Source: Pseudoclavibacter triregionum (GTDB taxonomy: Bacteria > Actinomycetota > Actinomycetes > Actinomycetales > Microbacteriaceae). From it: a stretch of DNA of 64,000 nucleotides. The translations under genes were made by a program, and so were the position numbers. The notes beneath the pieces are model-generated. The model was not told where the DNA came from. It was given only the letters and a program-made list of their open reading frames with translations, and did not search any database. Shown one piece after another: positions 16,314 to 24,889 of the stretch. Each line of letters begins with the position of its first letter. The first letter of the stretch is position 1. The stretch is from the NCBI GenBank assembly GCA_910822395.1, contig OU365335.1, forward strand, positions 930,001-994,000. Direction: 5' to 3'.

Positions 16314-17357
16314 TGTTCTTCCCCGACACGTTGTGAACGGCTGAGGTAGGCGAAGACCTCCGGGAACGATGTGGGTACCACCCTCACATCCGCTCCACGG
16401 AGGTCTTCGTGATTCACGCTAACGCGCCTTTGACGCCGGAGGGGCGTCGCCGACTCGCTTCCCTGATCGTCGATGACGGCTGGACCGTCAGGCGGGCCGC
16501 GGAACGGTTCCAGGTCTCACCGGCGACCGCGTCGCGGTGGGCCCGGCGATACCGGGCAGGACAGCCGCTGACCGACCGGCCGTCACGCCCACATCGCTCG
16601 CCGTCACGCTTGTCGGCGCGGCGGGAGCGGCGGATCGTGTCGTTGCGGTTCACCCGACGATGGGGACCGCACCGCATCGGCTACCACCTCGGGATCCCGC
16701 GCTCCACGGTCGGGCGGGTTCTCGCCCGGTACCGGATGCCGCTGCTACATCATCTCGACCAGGCCACCGCGCTCCCGGTCCGCAAGACCGCGCCGGTCCG
16801 CTACGGGAAGCAGATCCCGGGCGAGCTGGTGCACGTGGACATCAAGAAGCTCGGCGGATCCCGGACGGCGTCGGCTGGCGCATGCTCGGCAGGCAGGCCG
16901 GGAATCGCAACAACAAGAAGCAAGGCCTCGGCTACGCGTTCCTGCATCACGCGGTCGACGACGCCACCCGCCTTGCCTACTCCGAGCAGCTCGGGGACGA
17001 ACGCAAGGAGACCGCCGCGGCGTTCTGGGTCCGAGCCCGGGCGTTCTTCGCCGAGCACGGCATCACCGTCACGGCCGTGATGACTGACAACGGCTCCTGC
17101 TATCGCTCCCACGCGTTCGCTGACGCGCTCGGCGCGGGCGTGAAGCATCGCCGCACCCGCCCCTACCGACCCCAGACGAACGGGAAAGTCGAGCGCTTCA
17201 ACCGCACCCTCGCCACCGAGTGGGCCTACGCGCAGACCTACCGGTCAGACGCCGCTCGCGCGGCGACCTACGACGCACTACCATCACCACAGACCCCACA
17301 CCAGGCTCGGAGGCTCCACCCCCGCCGAACGCGTTCACAACCTCACGGGGAAGAACA
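16314..17357 (+). mobile_element. IS481-family insertion sequence
   Basis: A 1044-base element with inverted ends TGTTCTTCCCCG...GTTGTGAAC and flanked on both sides by the exact 6-base duplication GCTAGT (16308-16313 and 17358-17363). This fits the NCTAGN target preference known for IS481. It lies between tadA and a small minus-strand gene whose TAG stop sits inside the target. Confidence 0.92.
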
Positions 17358-17362
17358 GCTAG
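16409..17362 (+). pseudogene. IS481-family transposase with two frameshifts
   Basis: The N-terminal helix-turn-helix region (LTPEGRRRLASLIVDDGWTVRRAAERF) and first catalytic Asp (ELVHVDIKKLG) are in one frame. Near 16853 the frame shifts by one base, continuing with IPDGVGWRMLGRQ, the second Asp in MTDNGSCYRS and the Glu in NGKVERFNRTLATEW. Near 17280 it shifts again, ending HHHRPHTRLGGSTPAERVHNLTGKNS. The stop codon TAG (17360-17362) is supplied by the target duplication, not by the element. With two shifts the transposase is not made as one chain, although the element ends are intact. Confidence 0.88.
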
Positions 17363-17652
17363 TCGAGCGAGCGGATGACGATCGCCTCGGTCGAGAGGTC
17401 GAACGACCGCTCGGCGTTGACGTCCGGCTCGATGAAGATGACGGCCGTCGGCACGATCTCGCGGATGCGGGCGCGGAGCGTCGCGATGACCGGCATGATG
17501 TCGGTCGCCACGGTCACGCCGACGAGCGAGACGCGGACGCCGACGAACTCGGCCCCCGACACGTGGAACGAGCGCACCGTGTGGACCTGCCCGACCGACG
17601 GGCTCTCGAGGAGCGCGGCCTTGATCTGGGCGTTGAGTTCCGGATTCGTCAC
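17359..17652 (-). CDS. Small protein resembling the C-terminal domain of cation diffusion facilitators
   Basis: A protein of 97 residues starting at GTG 17652-17650. The order VHTVRSFHVSGAEFVGVRVSLVGVTVATDIMPVIATLRARIREIVPTAVIFIEPDVNAE resembles the cytoplasmic dimerisation domain of CDF zinc/iron transporters (beta-alpha-beta-beta-alpha, ending IFIEPD), but no membrane domain is present. No zinc-binding His cluster is obvious. It could be a stand-alone metal-sensing domain or a remnant. Its TAG stop is inside the duplicated GCTAGT, so IS481 insertion kept the reading frame end unchanged. Function is unassigned. Confidence 0.6.
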   Translation of the reverse strand: MTNPELNAQIKAALLESPSVGQVHTVRSFHVSGAEFVGVRVSLVGVTVATDIMPVIATLRARIREIVPTAVIFIEPDVNAERSFDLSTEAIVIRSLD

Positions 17653-17754
17653 GGCGCGGCCTTTCTCGGCGGTGAGCGGGCCCTGGCAAGGGGGGCTTCT
17701 CAGCATAGCCAGCCCTCCCGGCTCCCGTCGGCGCGCCGACCTAGACTCGGGGAC

Positions 17755-18729
17755 GTGACCGCCGCCGACGCCACCGCCACGCCCTCCGCCTCCGACGACT
17801 CCGCCGCCGTGACGGGGGCCGCCGCCTCGACACCGCTGCCGGTCGTCGCCATGCTCGGCGGCGGCAACATGAACGGCGCGATCCTCTCGGGGCTGCTCGC
17901 CTCCGACCGGCTGCCCTCCGAGCCCATCCGCGTCACGACGAAGTCGCGCGAGTCGGCCGCTGCGCATGCCGACGAGCCGCGCGTGCGCGCTTTCGCCGTC
18001 GAGGAGGACGCCGAGGCGAACCGCCGCGCCGTCGAGGGCGCGGGCGTCGTCGTGCTCGGCGTGAAGCCGTACGGCATCGCGGCGATGCTCGACGAGATCC
18101 GCGGATCGCTCGACCCTTCGGCCGTCGTCATCTCCGTCGCGGCCGGCATCACGACCGAGTCGATGGCCGCGCACCTGCCGGAGGGCGCCCGGATCGTCCG
18201 GGCCATGCCGAACACGCCCGCGAGCGTCGGCCTCGGCATGACCGGCATCGCCGCCGGCACCGGCGCCGACGAGGAGGCCATGGCCCTCGCGCGCGCGGTC
18301 TTCGAGACGGTCGGCGAGGTCGTCGAGGTCGACGAGACGCTCATCAACGGCATCGGCGCGGTCTCCGGATCCGGCCCCGCCTTCGTGTACCTCCTGGCCG
18401 AGAAGATGATCGCCGGGGCCGAGGAGCTCGGCTTCGACGCCGAGACGGCCCGCACGCTCGTCGTGCAGACCGTGCGCGGGGCGGCCGAGATGATGGACCG
18501 CCAGCCGGACGTCACGCCGGGCGAGCTGCGCCGCCGCGTCACGAGCCCGAACGGCACGACCGAGCGCTCGATCGCCGCGCTCGAGGACGGCGGCATCGGC
18601 CCGGCCGTCGCGCGCGCGATCACGGCGAACGTCGAGCGCGCCGGGGAGCTGGCCGCCGAGTACGGCTCCGCTGCGCCCGCCTCCTCCGCCTCCTCCGCCT
18701 CAGCCTCCCCCAAAACCGAGACGGCGTAG
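17755..18729 (+). CDS. proC: Pyrroline-5-carboxylate reductase
   Basis: A protein of 324 residues that makes proline from pyrroline-5-carboxylate with NADPH. It has the dinucleotide loop VVAMLGGGNMNGAILSGLL, VVLGVKPYGIAAMLDEI, RAMPNTPASVGLGMTGI and the family signature INGIGAVSGSGPAFVYLLAEKMI ... VQTVRGAAEM. The usual length is about 270, so there is an Ala/Thr-rich N-terminal tail of roughly 30 residues and a Ser/Ala tail at the end. TAGACT (17742-17747) is 7 bases before GTG, supporting this distal start and a leaderless mRNA. The last base of its stop codon is the first base of the next gene's GTG. Confidence 0.94.
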   Translation: MTAADATATPSASDDSAAVTGAAASTPLPVVAMLGGGNMNGAILSGLLASDRLPSEPIRVTTKSRESAAAHADEPRVRAFAVEEDAEANRRAVEGAGVVVLGVKPYGIAAMLDEIRGSLDPSAVVISVAAGITTESMAAHLPEGARIVRAMPNTPASVGLGMTGIAAGTGADEEAMALARAVFETVGEVVEVDETLINGIGAVSGSGPAFVYLLAEKMIAGAEELGFDAETARTLVVQTVRGAAEMMDRQPDVTPGELRRRVTSPNGTTERSIAALEDGGIGPAVARAITANVERAGELAAEYGSAAPASSASSASASPKTETA

Positions 18730-20282
18730 TGGCCCAGCGGCACGAGTTCACCGAGGACCTCTACGCGGTCCTCGGCGTCTCACGCGATGCGAGCGCGGAG
18801 GAGATCCGTCGGGCGGGGCGCTCGCGGCAGCGGGCGACGCACCCGGACTACGGCGGGGACGCCGGCGAGTTCGTGCGGGTGCGCATCGCCGTCGAGGTGC
18901 TCGAGGACGAGTCGATGCGCGCCGAGCACGACGCGTGGCTCGTCATGCGCGAGCGCGGGGGACGCTCGGGCGCCGCGACCGCCGCCGGACGGACCGCCGC
19001 GACCGCGGGCCCGCGCGTGCGCCGCCAGCGCCGCGGCGGCGGTACCGCCGATGCGCCCACGCGGGAGGCGCGCCGCGATCCCGGGCCCGAGGCGCCGCCG
19101 GCGCCCGCACCGCGCGAGACGCCGCCGCCCCAGCGCATCCCGACCCCCGACTCGGACGTGCGCCGGATGGCGTGGTTCCGCACCGCCTGGCCCGCCGAGC
19201 CGCAGCTCTGGCCGCCGACCTCGGCGCCGCGCCCGGGCCTCTCCGGCGGCGAGCTCGCCGCGGCCGCGCTCTACGCCGTCGTGCTCCTCGGCGCGACCTT
19301 CCTCCTCATCTGGCCCGACTCGCCCGCGCGCCTCACCCTCCCGGACGGCGACCCGGCGACCGACGGCCCGAGCGGATGGCCGATGGCCTCGCTCTACGCG
19401 CTGGCCGGCCTCACGTGGCTCGCGCTGCGTCTGCTCGTCGTGCGCCCCGGCCTCTCGCGGGGACTCCTGCTCGCCCTGACGATCTTCGCGTTCGCGACGT
19501 CCGGCATCGTGCTCGTGCTCGGGATCTTCGGCCTGCTCGTCTCGGGGCAGGGCGCCGAGCCGACGACGGGTCCGACGCTGCTCGTGCAGGGCGTGCTCTA
19601 CGCGCTCACGGGCGGCTCGATGCTTATCGCGTCGTTCGCGCTGCGGGGCCGAGCGAAGGCGTACCAGCGGGATCGCCTGCTCGTGCAGCTCGCCGAGGAG
19701 TCGGCGCCCGCCGAGGACCTCGCGCGCCGCTCGTGGGGCGAGCCCGCGAAGACGGTCATGGGCGGCGCAGGGATGTACCCCGGCGTGAACCCGATGCGCG
19801 CGATCCTGGCGCAGCGCGAGGTGGGGAAGGCGCTCGAGCAGCTCGAGCGCATCCCGGGCGTGCGGATCGTCCATGGCCTCCGCGTGCCCGGTCGCACCGC
19901 GGGCTCGGTGCCGCACGCGATCATCGCGGGCCGCCGCATCGCGCTCGTCGACGCCCAGCTCTGGGCGCCGGCGGCGTACGCGATCGACCGCCAGGGCCGC
20001 ATCACGGCCGACGGCGTGCCCTTCGAGACCGCCGCATCGGCCTTCCCGCACGCCGTAGAGCGCTACCACGAGCTCTTCGGCGACGGCGCCGAGGTGCGCG
20101 GCTGGATCACGATCCTCGCCGAGCGCGAGGGCCAGCTCGCCGTCGACAACGCCCTCACCTGGGAGCGCGCCCGCCTCGCCACGATGAGCTCGATGCTCCG
20201 CGAGGTCGGCGACTGGCTCGCCGGCGATGGCCTCCGCGTCGACCGCCTCGTCCTCCGCGATCTTCTCCGCCAGCGCCTCTAG
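18729..20282 (+). CDS. Membrane protein with N-terminal J-domain
   Basis: A protein of 517 residues. Residues 9-70 form a DnaJ-type J-domain (LYAVLGVSRDASAEEIRRAGRSRQ, then HPD at 38-40), which would stimulate the ATPase of a DnaK. An Arg/Pro-rich linker (75-145) leads to four membrane segments between about 170 and 300. A C-terminal soluble domain (330-517) includes RIVHGLRVPG, HAIIAGRRIALVDAQLW and a predicted alpha/beta fold with some likeness to nuclease-related NERD domains. GTG start overlaps the proC stop by one base. No DnaK partner is nearby. Such membrane-bound J-proteins are poorly studied; its job is unknown. Confidence 0.75.
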   Translation: MAQRHEFTEDLYAVLGVSRDASAEEIRRAGRSRQRATHPDYGGDAGEFVRVRIAVEVLEDESMRAEHDAWLVMRERGGRSGAATAAGRTAATAGPRVRRQRRGGGTADAPTREARRDPGPEAPPAPAPRETPPPQRIPTPDSDVRRMAWFRTAWPAEPQLWPPTSAPRPGLSGGELAAAALYAVVLLGATFLLIWPDSPARLTLPDGDPATDGPSGWPMASLYALAGLTWLALRLLVVRPGLSRGLLLALTIFAFATSGIVLVLGIFGLLVSGQGAEPTTGPTLLVQGVLYALTGGSMLIASFALRGRAKAYQRDRLLVQLAEESAPAEDLARRSWGEPAKTVMGGAGMYPGVNPMRAILAQREVGKALEQLERIPGVRIVHGLRVPGRTAGSVPHAIIAGRRIALVDAQLWAPAAYAIDRQGRITADGVPFETAASAFPHAVERYHELFGDGAEVRGWITILAEREGQLAVDNALTWERARLATMSSMLREVGDWLAGDGLRVDRLVLRDLLRQRL

Positions 20283-20502
20283 GAGGCTGCGCGCCGCGCG
20301 CCCGGCAGCCTTGTCGCGCTGTGGTGTCGGGGTCACCTGCCTCGACCAGTCGTCGGCTCCGGTCTCGCCTGCTTGGTCGGGAGTCCGCTCGGGCGGTCGG
20401 CTCCGGCCATCGCGCCTGGCCGCCACCCCGAGGCGAGCACGCCGAATACCCCTTCCGTGGAGGTCATGGCTAGCTCGGCACCGTCCAGGCGGAACGCGAC
20501 GG

Positions 20503-22311
20503 TCAGAAGGGCGGGGGCTGAAGCCCCGCGGTCTCGAGCAGCGGCGGTCGTGGTGATGCTGGTCTCGGTTCGGGATCCGGCTTCGGCTTCGGCTCCGGCT
20601 CCGTCGTGCGTTCCTCCGGCCTCGGAACGAACTCGGGTCCGCTGCGGGAGGGCCGATCGACCTTCACGCGGCCGCTCGGCGAGGTCCACTCGATCACGCC
20701 GCCCTCGAGCTGCCTGGCCCGCCAGGGCGTCTGGTGCTTGAGGACGTGGTGCCGGCGGCAGAGGTGCGCGAGGTTGCCGACGCTCGTCTCGCCGCCCTTC
20801 GCGGCGTCGTGCGTGTGGTCGAGATCGCAGCGCTCCGCGCGCCGCACGCAGCCCGGGAAGCGGCAGGTCTCGTCGCGCACCGCGAGCACGCGCCGCATTG
20901 CCGCCGAAGGGCGGTAGCGGTCGACCGCGAGCGGCACCTCGGTGATCGGGTCGGTGAGGATGCGCTCGAGCGTGGGCTGCTCGGCGGCGAGGGATTTGGC
21001 GGTCTCGAGCGGCACGGGGCCGACGCCGAGCAGCTCCGCGGGCTCCCGCGACTCCCCGAGGATCGAGAGGATCGGCACGGTGATCGAGACGCGCGCGTCG
21101 ACGCGGGCGGCGCCCCTGTCGGGGCGTCCGACGATCTCCGCCGGATCGGCCTGAAGCATGAGCTCCGCGAGCGTGTCGGCACGCGCCTCGTCGAGCGTGC
21201 GGAGGGGCGCGGCGGCCTCGGCGTCGGCGTCATCGGCCTCGCCATCGTCGCGATCGTCGCCGTCGGTCGAGCGCTCATCGGCGCGGCCCTCTGCGTCCGG
21301 CCGGTCGTGGCCCGCATCCCCGGGCGCGTCATCGCCAGTCGAGTCGCCGGCGGAGGACGGAGCGTCCTCGCCGGCGTGCGCGGACGTCCGCGCCGCGCTC
21401 TCTCGCGCCGCTTCCGCACGCGCCTCGGCGCGGGCCTCCTCCTCGGCCGCGAGTGAGTCGAGGGCCATGGTCGTCACGCGGTCGTAGATCGCGTGGGCCT
21501 GCCATTCGCGAAGGACGAGGGTGAGCGCGGCCATCCCGTCGCCGAGCGATTCGACCGAGACTCGGCGGAGGCGGACGGCCTCGCGGGCGCGCTCGTCGAG
21601 CGAGAGCTCGCGCGCCTGCTCGGAGAGGCGGCGCAGTACGGGCTCGAGCCGGCCGGGCGTGAGCTGCTCGGCGTGCCAGAGGGCCTCGGCCTCGTAGGTG
21701 GTGCGGCGGGCCGAGTCCTCGATGGGGGAGCCGTGGCGCTCGACGAGCTCAGCCCGGGCGCGGTCGATGCGGCCGGCCTCCCAGCGGTCGAGGGTGACCG
21801 GGAAGCGCTCGGCGAGGGCGTGGGCGACGGCCATCCGCCGCATCGCGGAGCGGCAGGAGCAGTCGAGGGCGAGCCCCATCTCGGCCGTGGCGGAGCGGAG
21901 CTCGAGCTCGCGGGCGGCATCGGGGAGGCCCTCGGTCGCGGCGAGGGCGGCGGCGTACGCGGCGCCCAGGCGTCGAGCCAGGCGAGCCTCGGCGCCCCGC
22001 ACGACGCGCTCGTCGGCTTCGACGGCGTCGAGGAGCGCGGCGCGCTCGGGCTCGGTCCAGCTTGATTCGCGGTCGCGCTCGCGGTCGCGGTCGCTCGCAG
22101 ACTGGTCGCTCCCCGCCTGCTCGGACAGCGCGAGCGCCAGCTGCTCGGCCCGCGCCTGCAGAGGCACGCCCAGCGTCGGCATCTCGTACTCCACTGGCTT
22201 GGGCACGCCCGGCGTCGGCACCGCGCGCCCAGGCTGCTCGGGCGCCGTCACCACACCCTCGCGCAGCGCCGCATCCTTCCGGGCGCCCCCGCTCCCGCGC
22301 ATCGAGTCCAT
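20503..22311 (-). CDS. DUF222/HNH endonuclease-domain protein (13E12-type)
   Basis: A protein of 602 residues with an N-terminal DUF222 helical region (about 40-260), an acidic Asp/Ala/Glu-rich linker (300-370), and a C-terminal HNH site: CRFPGCVRRAERCDLDHTHDAAKGGETSVGNLAHLCRRHHVLKH, where DLDH and the following N and H form the metal-binding beta-beta-alpha motif. The start at ATG 22311 follows GAGG. A strong promoter with an embedded LexA-type box lies just upstream (22347-22376), so damage induction is likely. Related 13E12 proteins of mycobacteria are multi-copy and some are DNA-damage inducible. The natural DNA target is unknown. Confidence 0.87.
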   Translation of the reverse strand: MDSMRGSGGARKDAALREGVVTAPEQPGRAVPTPGVPKPVEYEMPTLGVPLQARAEQLALALSEQAGSDQSASDRDRERDRESSWTEPERAALLDAVEADERVVRGAEARLARRLGAAYAAALAATEGLPDAARELELRSATAEMGLALDCSCRSAMRRMAVAHALAERFPVTLDRWEAGRIDRARAELVERHGSPIEDSARRTTYEAEALWHAEQLTPGRLEPVLRRLSEQARELSLDERAREAVRLRRVSVESLGDGMAALTLVLREWQAHAIYDRVTTMALDSLAAEEEARAEARAEAARESAARTSAHAGEDAPSSAGDSTGDDAPGDAGHDRPDAEGRADERSTDGDDRDDGEADDADAEAAAPLRTLDEARADTLAELMLQADPAEIVGRPDRGAARVDARVSITVPILSILGESREPAELLGVGPVPLETAKSLAAEQPTLERILTDPITEVPLAVDRYRPSAAMRRVLAVRDETCRFPGCVRRAERCDLDHTHDAAKGGETSVGNLAHLCRRHHVLKHQTPWRARQLEGGVIEWTSPSGRVKVDRPSRSGPEFVPRPEERTTEPEPKPKPDPEPRPASPRPPLLETAGLQPPPF

Positions 22312-22346
22312 CCGCCTCACCTCCCCCGAAGCCCGGCCTCGCGGAA

Positions 22347-22376
22347 AGTGTAGCGAACATGCGTTCGGATGTGCAA
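22347..22376 (-). promoter_or_regulatory. Promoter with LexA (SOS) box for the DUF222-HNH gene
   Basis: On the minus strand TTGCAC (22376-22371) and TACACT (22352-22347) are 18 bases apart. The spacer holds CGAACATGCGTTCG (22354-22367), a perfect dyad matching the Gram-positive LexA consensus CGAACRNRYGTTYG at every position. LexA bound here would block RNA polymerase. Confidence 0.78.
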
Positions 22377-22478
22377 GAGCGCGTGTCGTTCTCCTGTTCG
22401 CATGCTGTGGAAAGCCCCGCCCCACAAGGGGCCGAAGGCGCCACCGCCCCGAGCCGACCCGCCCGAGGCGCCCGCCCC

Positions 22479-23144
22479 CTACAGCGTCGCGAACTTCTCC
22501 ACGTCATCCGACGACCCCGACACGATGATGAGGTCGTGCGAGGAGATCACCGTGTCCGCCGTCGCGTACGTGAACGGGCGCCCCGGGCTCTTCACGCCGA
22601 CCACCGTGACGTGGTGGCGCGAGCGCACCGCCGAGTCCTTGAGCGGCACGCCGCGGATCGACTTCGGCGGGTAGAGCTTCGCGAGCACGAAGTCGTCGTC
22701 GAACTGGATGAAGTCGAGCATCCGTCCGGTGAGCAGGTGCGCCGTGCGCTCGCCGGCCTCCGCCTCGGGGTAGATGACGTGGTGCGCGCCGATGCGGGCG
22801 AGGATCTTCCCGTGCGTCGCGCTCATCGCCTTCGCCCAGATCTGCGGGATCTTGAGGTCGGCGAGGTTCGCCGTGACGAGCACCGACGCCTCGATCGAGG
22901 TGCCCACCGCGACGACCGCGACCGAGAACTCCTGCGCGCCGATCTGGCGCAGCGCGTCGATGTTCCGGGCATCCGCCTGCACTGCGTGGGTGACGCGGTC
23001 GGCCCACTTCTGCACGAGCAGCTCGTCCGTGTCGACGACGAGCACCTCGCGGCCCTGCCGCTGCAGCTGTCCGGCCGTCGCGGCGCCGAAGCGCCCGAGG
23101 CCGATCACGAGCACGGGCGCGTCGTGCGGGATCGGTTCACCCAA
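22479..23144 (-). CDS. ktrA: Potassium uptake regulatory subunit KtrA
   Basis: A protein of 221 residues with an RCK_N domain (VLVIGLGRFGAATAGQL, then the acidic residue in VLVVDTDELL that binds adenine-nucleotide ribose) and an RCK_C domain (from about residue 140). It forms a cytoplasmic octameric ring gating KtrB, with ATP opening and ADP closing; many KtrA proteins also bind c-di-AMP through RCK_C. The start is TTG 23144-23142, 8 bases inside the ktrB end, with AAAGGA upstream. Translational coupling with ktrB is likely. Confidence 0.92.
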   Translation of the reverse strand: MGEPIPHDAPVLVIGLGRFGAATAGQLQRQGREVLVVDTDELLVQKWADRVTHAVQADARNIDALRQIGAQEFSVAVVAVGTSIEASVLVTANLADLKIPQIWAKAMSATHGKILARIGAHHVIYPEAEAGERTAHLLTGRMLDFIQFDDDFVLAKLYPPKSIRGVPLKDSAVRSRHHVTVVGVKSPGRPFTYATADTVISSHDLIIVSGSSDDVEKFATL

Positions 23145-24588
23145 CGATGGTCCTTTCCTCGGGCAGCCGGAAGAGCTGCTTCTTTTCGCTGGAGGCCAGG
23201 GCGGCCGCCATGGTCACGGTGCCGACGCGGCCGAGCCACATCGTCGCCGAGAGGATGTAGCTGCCCGAGTCGGGCATGTCGGAGGTGAGCCCCGAGCTCA
23301 GGCCGCACGTCGCGAAGGCGCTGATCGCCTCGAAGAGCGCGTGCTGGAACGACGATCCGGTCACCGTCTGCAGCGCGATCGACGCGATCGCGACGATCGT
23401 CGCGCCCCAGAGCACGACCGAGACCGAGAGGCGCAGCACGTCGTTCGGGATGCGGCGGCCGAAGGCCTGGATGTCGTTCACGCCCTTGGCCTCGGCGAAC
23501 GCCGCGAGGAAGAGGATCGCGAGCGTCGTCACCTTGATGCCGCCGGCCGTCGAGGCCGAGCCGCCGCCGACGAACATGAGCATCGAGAGCACCTGCATCG
23601 TCGCCGGGTTCGTCGCCGAGATGTCGATCGTCGAGAGGCCGCCGGAGCGGGTCATCCCGGAGAGGAAGAAGGAGGTGAAGGGGCGCATCCACGGGTCCTG
23701 CGCGCCGATCGTCGCCGGGTTCTGGCCCTCGAGCAGGTAGATGACGATGCCGCCGAGGAAGAAGAGCAGCGCGGTCGTCACGAGCGTGAGCTTCACGTGC
23801 ACCGAGAGGCGCTGGCGCGTGCGCACCCAGCGCGCGAGAGCGAAGATCACCGGGAAGCCGACCGAGCCGAGGAAGACGGCCGTGAGGAGGCACGTGAGCA
23901 TCCACGGGTCGTGCGTGAAGGGCTCGAGGCCCTCCTTGTTCGGCGTGAAGCCGGTGTTCGTGAAGGCGGACGCCGCGTAGTAGAAGCTGTCGAGCACCGC
24001 CGTGAGCGGGTCGAGGCCGAGCATGAGCATGCGCGGCAGGATGAGCACGGCGATGACCGACTCGATGACGATGAGCGAGATCGCGACGGTGGCGAGCATC
24101 CCGCCGATGTCGCCGAGGCGGACCGCCTGCGACTCGGAGACCGGCCCCGCGTGGAGCCGCAGCGAGTTCGAGTCGCTCGCGGCCATGAGCTTCTGGCGCA
24201 GGCCCAGCCGGCGCGTGACGACCGCGCCCATGATGCTCGCGAGCGAGAGGACGCCGATCGCGCCCACCTGGATGCCGACGAACACGAGCCCGTTCCCGAA
24301 GGGCGACCAGTACGTGGCCATGTCGACGACCGAGAGGCCCGTCACGCAGATCGTCGAGACCGCGGTGAAGAGCGCCACGTGGAAGGGTGGGACCTCGCCG
24401 GTCGCGGTCGAGATCGGGAGCATGAAGAGGGTCGTCCAGATGAGGATGATCCCGGTGAAGACGAGCACCGCGAAGCGGGATGGCGAGTGCTGCGCGAAGC
24501 CGTTGAACCAGTCGCGGATGCGCTGGGGCACGGACTTCCTGCCGGGGAACAGCGCCGCGATCGGCGAGCTCGGACGGCCCAGACCCAT
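23137..24588 (-). CDS. ktrB: Potassium transporter membrane subunit KtrB
   Basis: A protein of 483 residues of the TrkH/KtrB type. The four selectivity-filter loops are readable: STICVTGLS, SAFTNTGFT, GMTRSGGLST and SAFATCGLSS, each with the filter glycine. GGGSASTAGGIKVTT is the family's conserved D3 hinge region that gates the pore. A cytoplasmic N-terminal tail of about 50 residues precedes the first helix. ATG 24588 has AGAGGAG 4 bases upstream, which excludes a longer in-frame start. It is the first gene of the ktrBA operon. Confidence 0.94.
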   Translation of the reverse strand: MGLGRPSSPIAALFPGRKSVPQRIRDWFNGFAQHSPSRFAVLVFTGIILIWTTLFMLPISTATGEVPPFHVALFTAVSTICVTGLSVVDMATYWSPFGNGLVFVGIQVGAIGVLSLASIMGAVVTRRLGLRQKLMAASDSNSLRLHAGPVSESQAVRLGDIGGMLATVAISLIVIESVIAVLILPRMLMLGLDPLTAVLDSFYYAASAFTNTGFTPNKEGLEPFTHDPWMLTCLLTAVFLGSVGFPVIFALARWVRTRQRLSVHVKLTLVTTALLFFLGGIVIYLLEGQNPATIGAQDPWMRPFTSFFLSGMTRSGGLSTIDISATNPATMQVLSMLMFVGGGSASTAGGIKVTTLAILFLAAFAEAKGVNDIQAFGRRIPNDVLRLSVSVVLWGATIVAIASIALQTVTGSSFQHALFEAISAFATCGLSSGLTSDMPDSGSYILSATMWLGRVGTVTMAAALASSEKKQLFRLPEERTIVG

Positions 24589-24889
24589 GGCGCTCCTCTG
24601 ACGTGCGGGACCGGATGGCCGGCCGTGTGACCTTGTCAGCCTAGACCTGGCCTCGGACACGGCGAACCGGCGAGGGTCCAGCAGGATAGGCGGACGTCGA
24701 GCCCAGTCAAGCACCGCGCCGCGCGCGCCGCGATTCTGGATCTTGTCTCATGTCCCACTCTGCAACTATGCTCACCACGGAGCGCACGCTTCACATCCGT
24801 CACGCGAGCACATCCCGTGCCCGCACGTCGCCGCGGCGCCGGCCGAGGCCGGCCGCAGACCAGCGACACCGCAACAGGGGGACCACACC
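24589..24889. other. Divergent intergenic region, ktrB / BldC-like gene
   Basis: This gap holds the ktrB promoter on the left and the BldC-like gene's promoter and long leader on the right. The leader of about 110 bases is C-rich and has no clear riboswitch fold or upstream frame with a ribosome binding site that I would trust. Confidence 0.5.
24743..24772 (+). promoter_or_regulatory. Promoter of BldC-like gene
   Basis: TTGTCT (24743-24748) and TATGCT (24767-24772) are 18 bases apart. The start would fall near 24779, giving a leader of about 110 bases. Confidence 0.55.
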
